Notes: generated from the sequence alone by a model not told the origin. DNA of 53,974 nt from Bacillota bacterium (GCA_021781655.1 JAJXWJ010000016.1:1-53974), one strand, 5' to 3'; shown: positions 24,430 through 34,341, numbered from the stretch's first letter. Numbers and translations: made by a program.

Positions 24430-25356
24430 GTGGGTAAAAAAATTCATATAGTTTTTTCTGAAAGTACAGAAGGGACTTTTAAATATGCTATTAGTACAAA
24501 GAAATTTATTAATGGAGATAAAATTATCGCGCTTTATGATAATCTTTCACATGGAACAATATCTGAATTAATAAATTTTGACTATAGATCTGACTGGATA
24601 AAGGAACATAGTGAAAGTGATCATTACCGTTTTATTCCTGTAGAACATTATAAAAAAAATTATGATAAATTTTACAAAGATATTTCTGAGATAGAAGATG
24701 GAGATTATATTTATCTTTGGCAGGGTAATTGTGATAAGGAGATATGTGGTATGCTTTATACCCTATCTTTACTTAAGGATAAAGCAATAAATATTAGTAT
24801 AATAAATGTTTCTGAGACAATTACTGAAAACAGAGAAGATACTATTGTTAATATTATAATGAATTCAGCTTTAGAAATCTTTCCTGAGAAAATAGAAACT
24901 TACTTTAGGTTGGCTAGGAAACTTGATAAAAATAAATATATAGAATTACTATCCCAGTGGAAAGACATACTTAGTGAAAACTCATTACTCCGTAGCTCTG
25001 TAAATGGAAAGATGAAAAATGTAGAAGAAGATTATTTTGACAAAGACATATTAAAATTTACTGATAAGCAATATAAAAAGGCTGCAAGAGTTGCAATGAA
25101 TGTAATTGTACACTCAGAACCTAGAATTACAGATGATCTTGTTTTCTATAGAATAAAAAAGCTTGTGCAATCTGAAAAACTAGGTTTCAAAGGTAACTTT
25201 GGAATTATACCAGAGATGGAGATTTGTTTAACAGAGAAAGGTTTTAATTATTTAGGATCTTTTGAAAAGGCCATTGATTTTTGGAAAGCAAGACAAAGAA
25301 AGAGAAGGCTTGAAAAAATAATAGGAAGGTTAAATTTAAATTTAAAACCAATGTAG
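24430..25356 (+). CDS. DUF1835/DUF3658 domain protein
   Basis: Cytosolic protein of 308 residues. The N-terminal DUF1835 domain spans about residues 1-125 (KKIHIVFSESTEGTFKYAI, ALYDNLSHGTI, YLWQGNCDKEICGM) and the DUF3658-like helical C-terminal domain about 195-300. It starts at GTG 24430 with GAGGAGGTT nine bases upstream. It is followed after 15 bases by a predicted ATPase gene, so the two form a unit. The family occurs widely in Firmicutes without a defined role. Confidence 0.85.
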   Translation: MGKKIHIVFSESTEGTFKYAISTKKFINGDKIIALYDNLSHGTISELINFDYRSDWIKEHSESDHYRFIPVEHYKKNYDKFYKDISEIEDGDYIYLWQGNCDKEICGMLYTLSLLKDKAINISIINVSETITENREDTIVNIIMNSALEIFPEKIETYFRLARKLDKNKYIELLSQWKDILSENSLLRSSVNGKMKNVEEDYFDKDILKFTDKQYKKAARVAMNVIVHSEPRITDDLVFYRIKKLVQSEKLGFKGNFGIIPEMEICLTEKGFNYLGSFEKAIDFWKARQRKRRLEKIIGRLNLNLKPM

Positions 25357-25371
25357 GAGGAAAATTTAGAT

Positions 25372-26112
25372 ATGGGATTATTAGAAAGTAATCAATATTT
25401 GAAAAGTATAGAGCTTAAAAGAGAAAATGTAAAATCTTTTTCAAACTATCCCTTTAGTTTACCAGCGATTAAAAGTTTATCAAATTTACAATTACATCCT
25501 AAGGTGACCTTTATAGTAGGCGAAAATGGTTCTGGTAAGTCAACTATATTGGAAGCAATTGCTACAGCTTATGGATTTAATGCAGAAGGCGGAACTAAGA
25601 ATTTTAATTTTTCTTCAAATGACACTCACTCTGAACTGCAAAACTATATAAAATTAATAAAGGGTGTTAAAAGGCCAAGAGATGGATTCTTTCTTAGGGC
25701 AGAAAGTTTTTATAATTTTGCTACAAATGTTGAAGAATTAGATAGGGAATCACCAGGCATGTTTGCTTCGTATGGTGGAAAATCCTTACATAAACAATCC
25801 CATGGTGAATCATTTTTCTCAGTATTCATGAATAGATTTACAGGATATGGATTATATATACTTGATGAACCAGAAGCTGCTTTATCACCTTCCAGGCAAA
25901 TGTCCTTAATTACAAGAATGCATAAATTAGTTGAAGAAAAATCTCAGTTTATTATTGCAACACATTCACCTATCCTAATGGCTTATCCTGATTCGGTTAT
26001 ATATGAGATTAAAGATGATATTCGAGCTGTTAAGTACGAGGAAACAGAACATTATATAGTAATGAAAAGTTTTTTAAATAACCCAAAAGGTCTTTTAGAT
26101 ATTCTTTTGTGA
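25372..26112 (+). CDS. AAA/ABC-type ATP-binding protein
   Basis: Soluble predicted ATPase of 246 residues in the RecF/SMC-like AAA_21 group, with no membrane segments. Walker A GENGSGKST (about residues 48-56), an ABC-signature-like stretch KQSHGESFFS, Walker B LYILDEPEAALSP and an H-loop ATHSPILMAY are all intact. TAGGAGGAAAATTTAGAT precedes the ATG. It is coupled to the DUF1835 gene. Similar stand-alone ATPases have been placed in stress and defence contexts, but the function here is not known. Confidence 0.88.
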   Translation: MGLLESNQYLKSIELKRENVKSFSNYPFSLPAIKSLSNLQLHPKVTFIVGENGSGKSTILEAIATAYGFNAEGGTKNFNFSSNDTHSELQNYIKLIKGVKRPRDGFFLRAESFYNFATNVEELDRESPGMFASYGGKSLHKQSHGESFFSVFMNRFTGYGLYILDEPEAALSPSRQMSLITRMHKLVEEKSQFIIATHSPILMAYPDSVIYEIKDDIRAVKYEETEHYIVMKSFLNNPKGLLDILL

Positions 26113-26307
26113 AATGTATAGGAAAATGAGGAGAGAATCAATGAAACCTAGACTATAGTAAAATTTTCCGATATAATTAAATAGTCAAATTTTTTAAAAA
26201 TATTTAATTAAAGGGCATTTTATATATGGCGAATATTGGATAATTTGATAACGATTTTTGTAATATTATTGTTTTAAGATTTGATGATTTCATAGGAGGT
26301 GTAATTA

Positions 26308-27360
26308 ATGAAAGGTTTTGGCATGCTGTCCATAAATAAATCTGGATGGATTGAAAAAGAAAAACCGGTTTGCGGACCATTGGACGCAATCGTACATCCA
26401 ACTGTTTTAGCTCCATGTTCCTCTGATACACATGTATTTCATGGAGGTTCAGGCGAAAAATCCAATCTGATTCTTGGTCATGAAGCAGTGGGCAAAATAG
26501 TGGAAGTCGGTAATTTGGTAAATAATTTTAAAGTAGGGGATACTGTTGTAGTACCGTGTACAACGCCCAACTGGCTTTCCAAAAATGTGCAGGGTGAGTA
26601 CAATGCACATGATGAAGGTCTTATGAAAAGTTTTAAATTTCTAGGCTCAAAAGACGGAACTTTCGCTGAGTATTTTCATGTTAATCATGCGGATGCCAAC
26701 TTAGTTCTATTGCCGAAAAATGTTTTGCCTGAGGCTGCTGTAATGACAGTAGATATGATGTCTACAGGGTTTCATGGCGTAGAAAATGCAAATGTTTCTT
26801 TCGGCGACACGGTTGTTGTTATCGGTATAGGACCGGTTGGACTGATGGCAGTTGCCGGTTCAAAGCTCCGCGGTGCTGGAAGGATTATTGCAATCGGAAC
26901 CCGTCCTAATTGTGTTGAGGTGGCAAAGGAATATGGTGCCACAGATATTGTAAGCTACAAAGAGGGTGACATTGTGGAGCAGGTATTAAGCCTAACGAAC
27001 GGTGGTACGGATTCTGTTATTATTGCAGGCGGAAATGCAGGCAGTTTTAAGCAAGCGGTAGACATGACAAAACCCGGCGGATACATATCCAATGTGAACT
27101 TCTTTGATGTATCGGATACCTTGGCGATGCCTGCGTATTCTTGGGGACTTGGCATGGCCAATAAAACTATCCGTGGCGGTTTCTGTCCTGGAGGTGCACG
27201 GAGAATAACAAAAATGCTAAATATGGTTGCTAATAACAGGGTTGATACAACTAAGCTTATTACACATCGATTCTCAGGCTTTGAAAAGATTGAGGATGCT
27301 TTTGAGATAATGGATAAAAAGCCTAGCGATTTAATCAAGCCAGTCGTATTTATAGACTAA
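26308..27360 (+). CDS. NADP-dependent primary-secondary alcohol dehydrogenase
   Basis: Zinc medium-chain dehydrogenase of 350 residues, very like the C. beijerinckii / T. brockii enzyme that interconverts acetone and 2-propanol (or 2-butanone and 2-butanol) with NADP(H). The single catalytic zinc site is conserved: C37 in APCSSDTH (with the Ser-His proton relay), GHEAVG near 58, and Asp near 149 in TVDMMSTGFHG. The Rossmann motif GIGPVGLMA is followed by IGTRPNC, the Gly-Ser/Thr-Arg NADP-phosphate pocket. CATAGGAGGTGTAATTA precedes the ATG. It stands alone, and its base composition is visibly more GC-rich than its neighbours, suggesting acquisition. Confidence 0.9.
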   Translation: MKGFGMLSINKSGWIEKEKPVCGPLDAIVHPTVLAPCSSDTHVFHGGSGEKSNLILGHEAVGKIVEVGNLVNNFKVGDTVVVPCTTPNWLSKNVQGEYNAHDEGLMKSFKFLGSKDGTFAEYFHVNHADANLVLLPKNVLPEAAVMTVDMMSTGFHGVENANVSFGDTVVVIGIGPVGLMAVAGSKLRGAGRIIAIGTRPNCVEVAKEYGATDIVSYKEGDIVEQVLSLTNGGTDSVIIAGGNAGSFKQAVDMTKPGGYISNVNFFDVSDTLAMPAYSWGLGMANKTIRGGFCPGGARRITKMLNMVANNRVDTTKLITHRFSGFEKIEDAFEIMDKKPSDLIKPVVFID

Positions 27361-27430
27361 AGTCAAACAAAATTTACATATGTAGTAATTTAAATTTATA
27401 TAAAATAAGAAAGGTGTGAAAAATATATAC

Positions 27431-28261
27431 ATGAATGATGAAGAATATCTTAAAGCAGTTGAGGAAATATTTGAAGTAATCCCAATGCTATTTAATTGCG
27501 ACGCTGGTTTTTCTATAACTGATCATGAAAAATATACATTAGTTAAGCAACCTGAAACATATAAGGTATCTATCTCTATTGATATGCCCATTGAAAAAGA
27601 GGGGATTGCTGTAGATGCAATGAAAACTAGAAAAAAACAGTCCTATCGATATCCTAAAGAAGCTTTTGGTTTTCCAATTATTGCATATTCCATTCCGTTA
27701 ATCAATCCAAAAACAAATAATGTTGTAGGAACAATAACTTATTCTACTTCCCAAGAAAGAGAAAATGAAGTTATCGAAATGGCAAGTCAATTACAAAACT
27801 TCTCAGACAATTTGGGTGCATCATCAGAAGAGTTGGCAGCTTCAAGTGAGCAATTTTGTAGTAGTAGTCAAAATGTTTTTACTTTAGTTGACAAAACTAA
27901 GGAAGATATTACAAGTATGGATGATGTAATAAGCTACATAAGAAGCATTGCAGATACTACCAACCTATTAGGACTTAATGCTGCCATCGAAGCAGCAAGA
28001 GCAGGTGAACATGGACGAGGATTTTCTGTTGTGGCAGAAGAAATACGAAAGCTTGCTACAAATAGCAAAGAATCAGTTGGACAAATTAATGAAAAATTGG
28101 TAACAATCAAAGAAAATATTAATGCAATCATTGATGTTTTAAATGATTTTTCCAGTATGACTCAATCACAATCAGCTCAAGCTGAGGAAATAGCTTCTGG
28201 GGGACAACAATTAAATAAATTGTCACATTCCCTTTATGATTTATCAAAAAATATATTTTAG
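27431..28261 (+). CDS. Soluble methyl-accepting chemotaxis-type receptor
   Basis: Cytoplasmic chemoreceptor of 276 residues with no transmembrane segment. The N-terminal half (about 1-110) is a small sensory domain ([35 protein letters not shown]) and the C-terminal half is a short MCP signalling hairpin whose tip, [21 protein letters not shown]-, is well conserved and binds CheA/CheW. Such proteins sense intracellular or redox cues. I choose ATG 27431; an in-frame GTG at 27416 has its AAAGG only one base away. There is no neighbouring chemotaxis gene. Confidence 0.88.
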   Translation: MNDEEYLKAVEEIFEVIPMLFNCDAGFSITDHEKYTLVKQPETYKVSISIDMPIEKEGIAVDAMKTRKKQSYRYPKEAFGFPIIAYSIPLINPKTNNVVGTITYSTSQERENEVIEMASQLQNFSDNLGASSEELAASSEQFCSSSQNVFTLVDKTKEDITSMDDVISYIRSIADTTNLLGLNAAIEAARAGEHGRGFSVVAEEIRKLATNSKESVGQINEKLVTIKENINAIIDVLNDFSSMTQSQSAQAEEIASGGQQLNKLSHSLYDLSKNIF

Positions 28262-28395
28262 CATCATAATTGGTTAGAATTAGTTACTAATAGTTATACC
28301 TTAATATCAAAAGTGAGACAATCCTTTTTGACATGATAAATAAGATAAGGAAGGAATAAAATCTGTGAGAAAACTAAACAGATGATAAAATTACA

Positions 28396-29385
28396 ATGAA
28401 AAAATTAAATGATTATTTATACAGAGGAGATACTGTTCTTAAAATAATACATATGTATGCTGAGGATTTAAAACAGGCAGCAAAAGAAACAAATAATGAA
28501 ATAGATCTTTTGCACGGTGATTTTCTGCTTCAAATTGCAGAACTTTTACAGCACAATCAATTTTTAACTTCACAATCTCAGCGAATTCGTGAGTTTTATA
28601 AATATATGGCAGATAAATATCCTTTTCTTGCATTTACCTTTAAGGGTAGAATTAAATCTTTAGTACGTGCAGAGGCAAAATTTAATGGATACATTGTAGA
28701 ACATATTTACGAGTACTACATAAAACATGGAAATTACCCATCTATTCATGAACTCAAAAATAATTTAAACTGCTTTAGGGATCTTATTGCTTACAGAATT
28801 GTGATTTCTCTTCCCAAATGTCATTTAAAAGAGGGTGCGATTTCTTCTGAGGAAGAAGTTAAGTATTTATATGATATTGCTAACAATTTACTCGGTTTCT
28901 TGGAGGAGCGTGGATTTACAGCAGAACCGGCTCCAGCTACTAGTAAAGAGAAATTATCGTTGTTAAAAGATGAGGTTCAGCCATACTATAGAGATTATGT
29001 TATGAATCCAGAGCTTAGCGGCTACCGTTCGCTCCATATAACTTTTTATGATAACATTGCAAAATGTTATGTGGAGGTACAGATTCGCACAAAAGAAATG
29101 GACGATTTCGCTGAAATTGGCCCTGCTAATCATTTAGGTTATGAAAAAAAGCAAGAAAGTGAAAGAGCTAAAAGAGATGCCATTCCTAAAGGAGAAAATG
29201 TTTATTTTGATGATGCTTATGAGAGAGGGATCATGCTTCAGCAGCTTAAATTATCAGAATTAGATGTAAATATGTTCTCTGCAGTGGACAATTCACTTAT
29301 AAACGATGGATGTGGACTGTATAGAGGAAGACTAATTCTTCCCTACGAGCATTTGTCAAGATTTCAGAATGACATTATTGATTGA
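28396..29385 (+). CDS. RelA/SpoT-domain (p)ppGpp synthetase-like protein
   Basis: Protein of 329 residues with a RelA/SpoT nucleotidyltransferase domain and no HD hydrolase, TGS or ACT domain. Visible motifs are FTFKGRIKS near residue 80, FRDLIAYRIVI, SGYRSLHITF and VEVQIRTKEMDDFAEIGPANHLGYE. These belong to the ATP-binding and acceptor parts of the synthetase fold. It is longer than the usual small alarmone synthetases (about 210-260), with extra N- and C-terminal segments. The ribosome binding site is weak; a tiny 6-codon ORF with GGAAGG lies just upstream. A perfect terminator hairpin follows. Confidence 0.82.
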   Translation: MKKLNDYLYRGDTVLKIIHMYAEDLKQAAKETNNEIDLLHGDFLLQIAELLQHNQFLTSQSQRIREFYKYMADKYPFLAFTFKGRIKSLVRAEAKFNGYIVEHIYEYYIKHGNYPSIHELKNNLNCFRDLIAYRIVISLPKCHLKEGAISSEEEVKYLYDIANNLLGFLEERGFTAEPAPATSKEKLSLLKDEVQPYYRDYVMNPELSGYRSLHITFYDNIAKCYVEVQIRTKEMDDFAEIGPANHLGYEKKQESERAKRDAIPKGENVYFDDAYERGIMLQQLKLSELDVNMFSAVDNSLINDGCGLYRGRLILPYEHLSRFQNDIID

Positions 29386-29397
29386 TAAGATACAATA

Positions 29398-29430
29398 GCT
29401 GTGGCATAATTTGCCACAGCCTTAATTTTT
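29398..29430. terminator. Bidirectional terminator
   Basis: Perfect 9-bp stem GCTGTGGCA/TGCCACAGC with a 5-base TAATT loop and a T-run on the plus side. It lies between the convergent RelA/SpoT-like and DsbA genes. Confidence 0.8.
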
Positions 29431-30155
29431 TATATATTGCATTTTCCGTCAGAACAGCTTTCAGAGTTACTATCTTCATTTTCTCTATTCTTTGCTAAAA
29501 ATTCAAAAGATGGCGATGAAAGCTCGTCCTTTTGTACTTTTCTAAGAACATCTAAAAATGTTTCAGATGGCTGAGCACCAGTTAAGGCATATTTGTTATT
29601 AAATACAAAGTAAGGAACTGAGTTGATTTTTAACCTTGCTGCAGCATCTTCATCTTTTCTAACCTCAGAAGAATACTCTTCCGATTCTAAAATTTTTAAA
29701 GCTTTAGAAGCATCCAAACCAACTTCAGCTGCAAGACTAGAAAGAGTTTTAAAATCTGATAAATTTAATCCATCTTCGAAGAAAGCCTTGAAAAGTCTAT
29801 CTGATAATTCAATTGATTTGCCTTCATTTTTTGCATAATGAGCTAATCTATGAGCATCAAAGCTGTTTGTTGGAATTACTTTATCAAAATCATAGTTTAT
29901 ACCAATTTCTTTACCTTGTGAGGTGATTTGATTATTAAATTCTTTAGCTTTTTCAACAGGAATACTAAATTTTTTTGCAATAAGCTCATGATTATTTTCA
30001 GAATAATTCTTTTTGGCAGAAGGATCAAGCTCAAAGCTTCTAAAAATTACTTCAACTTCATCTTTATGTTCAAAATTATCTAATGCAATTTCTAATTTTC
30101 TTTTGCCCAAATAGCAAAACGGACAAAGGAAATCAGACCATATTTCTATTTTCAT
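29430..30155 (-). CDS. DsbA-family (FrnE-like) oxidoreductase
   Basis: Thioredoxin-fold protein of 241 residues, without a signal peptide and hence cytosolic. The active-site dithiol is CPFC (in SDFLCPFCYLGKRKLE, residues 13-16). A helical insertion follows, and the cis-proline loop is NSVPYFVFNNK. The C-terminus ends with a small cysteine pair (SCSDGKC). The family includes FrnE and 2-hydroxychromene-2-carboxylate isomerase relatives that act as thiol-disulfide isomerases under oxidative stress. I start at ATG 30155, with AAAGGTG eight bases before. Single gene. Confidence 0.9.
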   Translation of the reverse strand: MKIEIWSDFLCPFCYLGKRKLEIALDNFEHKDEVEVIFRSFELDPSAKKNYSENNHELIAKKFSIPVEKAKEFNNQITSQGKEIGINYDFDKVIPTNSFDAHRLAHYAKNEGKSIELSDRLFKAFFEDGLNLSDFKTLSSLAAEVGLDASKALKILESEEYSSEVRKDEDAAARLKINSVPYFVFNNKYALTGAQPSETFLDVLRKVQKDELSSPSFEFLAKNRENEDSNSESCSDGKCNI

Positions 30156-30266
30156 ATTGTTCACACCTTTCAGAGATTATATAATAGTAGTTAAACCTTC
30201 TATTGAATATAGTATAGAACTATAAACTTAAATTATCAAGTGACAAAATATACTTAATGATAATTA

Positions 30267-32258
30267 TTATTCAATCTTGAAGTCTTCTTGCTTTGATAAC
30301 ATGTACTTAGTTGTATCATTTAATTTTAAAGAAGTGTCAGCAACCTTGTTGGATAAATTCGTCATTTCACTAGCTGAAGCGGTTATTTCCTCAGAGGATG
30401 CTGATATTTCTTCTGCAATTGCAGACAAGCCTTCTATTTTAGATAGGATATCATCTTTCTCCTTATTAACTTCTGTTACTGAAAAATTAATGGTTTGTAT
30501 TTTAGGATTAACAATGTTTATAGCCTCTAAAATCTTTTCAAAGGATTTTATAGTTTCATCTATTATTTTACCTTGATTTGAAAGCTCCTTACCCATATCA
30601 CTTGTGTTATAAGATACTGTATCTGCACTCTTGGATATCTCATAAACCAATTTACTTATGTGTTCTGAAGACTGTTTAGTTTGTTCAGAAAGCTCCCTGA
30701 CCTCATTTGCAACCACTGTAAAGCCTTTTCCAGCTTCTCCAGCTCTAGCTGCCTCAATTGATGCATTTAATGCCAAAAGATTAGTCTGATCGGCTATGGA
30801 GTTTATGATGTTTGTTATATTATTTACCTCTTTAATATTGGAATTAAACAATTCAATCTCAGAAGAAAGCTTTTTGAAAGCATCACTAAGTCCAATAACC
30901 GCAGTCATTAAAAGCTTCATGTTATTGCCGCTGTCAGAAGCCAATACACTCATTTGAGAAGTGTTTGTATCCACATCTTCAATATTGTTTGCAATTTTTT
31001 TCAGATTATCGCTGAAACCATTTAATAAATATGTTATTTGAACTAAATCGTTAGCCTCTGAGTTGACTCCACTTGCTACATCTTGAATAGAGTCGGCCAC
31101 AGTAGCTGAGGAAGAAGCCATTTCTTGAGCTATGGTTGAAAGTTCTTCAGAACCATTTTCAACTTCTACAGCTGTTTCTTTTGAAGATTTAAGCATGCCC
31201 TTTATTGAATTTTGCATTACATTCATGGAATTAGCCATTTGCCCCATTTCATCTTTCTGTTCTAAATACTTTTCAGGTATTTGATATGTAAAATCACCAG
31301 TAGATAATTTATTAAGAATTCTAGAAGAATTTCTAATGTTTCTAGATAATCTATCAGCTATGAAATAAACTATTAACAAGCTTATTATTAAAAATATGAC
31401 AGAGTATAAAGCTATAGAAACTTTTAGACCATCAAGTTCAGATAAAAGTTCACTTTTTTGTTGAATTACAACTATGGACCAATTTTCTTTTTTTACGGGA
31501 GCATATCCTCCATAGGATTCTGTGCCGCCAAAAACATAATCGCTAAGTCCTGTTTGTCCTGCAATCATCTTTCTTTGCATATCAGCAATCTGTTTAAGGC
31601 TTGGATTTTTTTCCGATTCTTTTATAGAATTATATTGATTTAATGGCATGCTTTTATCCATATAAGCTATGCTTACACTTTTGCTGTTTATCATATAAGC
31701 GCTACCCGTTTTACCAAAGGCAATTTTTTTTATCATTTCGCTTAACTCTAAGCCATCTCTTACAGAAACTAGAACTCCCACAGTGGAGCCATTACTTTTT
31801 ACTGGAACTGAATAAGTCATGGTCATAGCGGTTTTACTGCTATTTACAACTGGATCTGCTACATAGCTTTCTCCAGCCATAGATTTTTTGAAGTAATCTG
31901 TATTTTTTATATTTTCGGTAGTACCATCTGTATAGGTTATGTTTCCTTCACTATCAGCAAAACCCATTTTTAAGCTACCATTTCTTTTGACTTCATTTTG
32001 CATTATAGCCATCTGTTTTTCATCTGGACTTCCAGATAAATTTTCAGCCATTATTTGTAAAGAATTTAAATGATCGTCCAAGGTTTCTTGAACGGTATTT
32101 GCTGCTTGAGCTGCTATTTCTGGGAAAGTTTTTGAAATATTAGACACAAGCGCATTTGAAGCATTTATGTAAGAAATTATACCTAGTCCCGCACTTACTA
32201 CAACTAATATTAAGCCTATCCAAACAATAAGCTTTGTTTTTATACTTTTGTTAATCAT
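30267..32258 (-). CDS. Methyl-accepting chemotaxis protein with dCache sensor
   Basis: Transmembrane chemoreceptor of 663 residues. TM1 spans about residues 10-30; an extracellular double Cache domain about 35-275 ([43 protein letters not shown]), which usually binds amino acids or carboxylates; TM2 about 282-302; HAMP about 305-355; and the MCP signalling domain after that, with tip [20 protein letters not shown]. Every part is intact. AGGAGTTGAGGAT precedes the ATG. It is the second gene of a two-gene unit behind a MarR regulator, with a gap of 22 bases. No che genes lie nearby. Confidence 0.93.
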   Translation of the reverse strand: MINKSIKTKLIVWIGLILVVVSAGLGIISYINASNALVSNISKTFPEIAAQAANTVQETLDDHLNSLQIMAENLSGSPDEKQMAIMQNEVKRNGSLKMGFADSEGNITYTDGTTENIKNTDYFKKSMAGESYVADPVVNSSKTAMTMTYSVPVKSNGSTVGVLVSVRDGLELSEMIKKIAFGKTGSAYMINSKSVSIAYMDKSMPLNQYNSIKESEKNPSLKQIADMQRKMIAGQTGLSDYVFGGTESYGGYAPVKKENWSIVVIQQKSELLSELDGLKVSIALYSVIFLIISLLIVYFIADRLSRNIRNSSRILNKLSTGDFTYQIPEKYLEQKDEMGQMANSMNVMQNSIKGMLKSSKETAVEVENGSEELSTIAQEMASSSATVADSIQDVASGVNSEANDLVQITYLLNGFSDNLKKIANNIEDVDTNTSQMSVLASDSGNNMKLLMTAVIGLSDAFKKLSSEIELFNSNIKEVNNITNIINSIADQTNLLALNASIEAARAGEAGKGFTVVANEVRELSEQTKQSSEHISKLVYEISKSADTVSYNTSDMGKELSNQGKIIDETIKSFEKILEAINIVNPKIQTINFSVTEVNKEKDDILSKIEGLSAIAEEISASSEEITASASEMTNLSNKVADTSLKLNDTTKYMLSKQEDFKIE

Positions 32259-32280
32259 ATCCTCAACTCCTATTATTAGC

Positions 32281-32742
32281 TTACTTGTGCTTATTTAATT
32301 CGCGCATTTTTATAAATGTAGTTTGAATTTTAGTGAAAGAAGAAATTAATTCCTCTATTTCAATATCAGAAAGAACACTTAATCTTTTCCAAAAATCATT
32401 TTGAGAGGCATAAATAACCTTTGTAATATACTCAATGCCTTTTTGAGATAAAGTTAAATATATAATTCTCTTATCTTGCTGATCCTGTTTTTTAACAATA
32501 TAATCCATGCTGTATAAACAATTTATACCTCTGGACATATTAGAAATTGGTATTTTCATCATTTTACTTAATTTTGATGGGGTAATCCTTCCTTCCATAT
32601 GTACTATATTTAATATCTTTGAAAGCTGAGGAGTAATTGCATCATTAGTAAGGTCTGGTGAAAAATTAATAAATTCGCTAGTAAAAATCGTATTAAAATT
32701 AAGCATTAATAATATTAAACTTTCATATTTTTCCTTGCTCAT
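32281..32742 (-). CDS. MarR family regulator preceding a chemoreceptor
   Basis: Winged-helix regulator of 153 residues ([40 protein letters not shown], then a wing and YLTLSQKG). AGGAGGACGGT precedes the ATG. It is co-directional with the MCP gene 22 bases downstream, and a near-perfect inverted repeat overlaps its promoter, so it probably controls itself and the receptor. Pairing of a MarR protein and an MCP in one operon is uncommon. Confidence 0.9.
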   Translation of the reverse strand: MSKEKYESLILLMLNFNTIFTSEFINFSPDLTNDAITPQLSKILNIVHMEGRITPSKLSKMMKIPISNMSRGINCLYSMDYIVKKQDQQDKRIIYLTLSQKGIEYITKVIYASQNDFWKRLSVLSDIEIEELISSFTKIQTTFIKMRELNKHK

Positions 32743-32800
32743 ACCGTCCTCCTTTTTCTAAAAAGATTATTAATTAACAATCATTATTATTATAATAACA

Positions 32801-32826
32801 AAATACTTATCATTTGACAAGTATTT
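32801..32826 (-). promoter_or_regulatory. Operator over the marR-mcp promoter
   Basis: AAATACTTATC and GACAAGTATTT match at 10 of 11 positions around ATTT. On the minus strand the repeat contains TTGTCA as -35, and TATTAT or TATAAT lies about 17-20 bases further on. A MarR dimer here would occlude the polymerase. Confidence 0.55.
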
Positions 32827-32960
32827 TTGATGAATAAGTTTAATGAAGTTGTACTTTAAGTGTTGCTTGGAAGTTATTGCATCGTATAATGAAGGGTTAA
32901 TCTATTAGTAAATTTGACTTAAAAAAAATGATGTGATATTATAATAAATAATTGAATACA

Positions 32961-33078
32961 CATCTTCAGAGCAGGGTGAAATTCCCTACTGGTGGTATAG
33001 CCCACGAGCGGAGCGAAAGCAATGCAAGATTCGGTGAAATTCCGAGGCCGACAGTATAGTCTGGATGAAAGAAGATAT
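32961..33078 (+). ncRNA. FMN riboswitch (RFN element)
   Basis: The conserved RFN core is present in order: CATCTTCAGAGCAGGGTG, AAATTCCCTACTGGTGGT, AGCCCACGAGC, a variable arm, GATTCGGTGAAATTCCG, AGGCCGACAGT and GTCTGGATGAAAGAAGAT. The first and last bases (CATCTTC / GAAGATA) pair to close P1. It is followed after about 40 bases by a terminator and then ribD. FMN binding is expected to stop transcription of the riboflavin operon. Confidence 0.96.
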
Positions 33079-33117
33079 TAGTTTGACACAATTATTGTGT
33101 TTTCTCTTGATATTTTG

Positions 33118-33150
33118 CTCTGGAATGATTTTATCATTTCAGAGTTTTTT
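33118..33150 (+). terminator. FMN-controlled terminator
   Basis: Arms CTCTGGAATGA and TCATTTCAGAG (10 of 11) with a TTTTA loop and six T residues. It lies between the riboswitch and ribD, so it is the expression platform. Confidence 0.85.
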
Positions 33151-33237
33151 ATTGTAAGAAAATGTTTTTAATTGCTGTTGCCTTATATTGCTTTGGATAT
33201 GTTTATTCAAGGCAATTTTTTATTATAGGAGGAAATT

Positions 33238-34341
33238 ATGGATGATGAATTGTATATGGAACATGCATTAAAACTTGCAGTTAAAGGAATTGGCAATGTA
33301 AATCCAAATCCTTTAGTTGGTTCAGTTATTGTAAAAGATGGCAAAATCATTGGAGAAGGCTACCATAAGAAATATGGAGATCTACATGCAGAACGAAATG
33401 CACTTGCAAATTGCATAGTATCTCCATATGGAGCTACTATGTATGTCACTTTAGAGCCTTGTTGCCATTATGGTAAAACACCACCTTGCACAAAAGCTAT
33501 CATAGAAAATAGGATTTCAAAGGTTGTTGTTGGAACATTAGATCCAAACGAAAAAATCATTGGGAAAGGTGTTGAAATCCTTAGAAAAGCAGGCATTGAA
33601 GTTGTTGTAGGTGTGTTGGAAGAAAAATGTAAAACTATCAATGAAGTTTTTTTTCACTACATTACTAAAAAAACTCCCTATGTTGTGATGAAGTATGCTA
33701 TGACAATGGATGGGAAAATATCAACTGTAACAGGTGAATCAAAATGGATTACAGGAGAAAAAGCAAGAAAAAAAGTACATCAAGACCGTACCCGTTATAC
33801 AGCTATTATGGTTGGAATCGGAACAGTTTTAGCTGATAATCCTATGCTTGATAGCCACAGTGAAAATGGGAAAAATCCTATTCGCATTATTTGTGACAGT
33901 AATTTACGGACACCTATTGAAAGTAATGTGGTTAAGACTGCTAAATTCATAAGGACAATTATTGTGACAACCAATACTGATATAAATACTCAAAAAGCAT
34001 ATGTTGATAATAATTGTGAGGTACTAGTTATTCCTCCAAAAGACAAAGTAATAGACTTGCAAAAGTTAATGGTAAAATTAGGTGAAATGAGTATTGATAG
34101 CATTTTACTTGAAGGTGGAAGTGCACTAAATTTTTCGGCTTTAGAAAGTGGAATTGTACATAAAGTGCAATGCTATATTGCCCCTAAGTTATTTGGTGGA
34201 GGTATTTCTAAATCTCCAGTAGGTGGAAAGGGTTTTTCAGAGATTTCAAATGTGCTAAAGCTTAAAAATAGTATAATTACTCAAATTGATCAGGATATTT
34301 TGATTGAAAGTGAGGTGGACTATAGTTGTTTACAGGAATAA
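33238..34341 (+). CDS. ribD: Bifunctional riboflavin deaminase/reductase
   Basis: Carries out the second and third steps of riboflavin synthesis: deamination of the diaminopyrimidine ribosyl phosphate, then NADPH reduction of the ribosyl group. The N-terminal zinc deaminase has H50-A-E and PCCHYGKTPPC (Cys75/76 and Cys84). The C-terminal reductase begins around YVVMKYAMTMDGKIS, with SKWITGE, NPMLD and LLEGGSALN. The 367 residues are full length. TAGGAGGAAATT precedes the ATG. First gene of the riboswitch-controlled operon; its end overlaps ribE by 16 bases. Confidence 0.96.
   Translation: MDDELYMEHALKLAVKGIGNVNPNPLVGSVIVKDGKIIGEGYHKKYGDLHAERNALANCIVSPYGATMYVTLEPCCHYGKTPPCTKAIIENRISKVVVGTLDPNEKIIGKGVEILRKAGIEVVVGVLEEKCKTINEVFFHYITKKTPYVVMKYAMTMDGKISTVTGESKWITGEKARKKVHQDRTRYTAIMVGIGTVLADNPMLDSHSENGKNPIRIICDSNLRTPIESNVVKTAKFIRTIIVTTNTDINTQKAYVDNNCEVLVIPPKDKVIDLQKLMVKLGEMSIDSILLEGGSALNFSALESGIVHKVQCYIAPKLFGGGISKSPVGGKGFSEISNVLKLKNSIITQIDQDILIESEVDYSCLQE

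Noticed and set aside
30231-30264. AATTATCA/TGATAATT inverted repeat as terminator of the chemoreceptor gene
   Set aside because: Arms match but there is no T-run on the minus strand and the loop is large; too weak to list.
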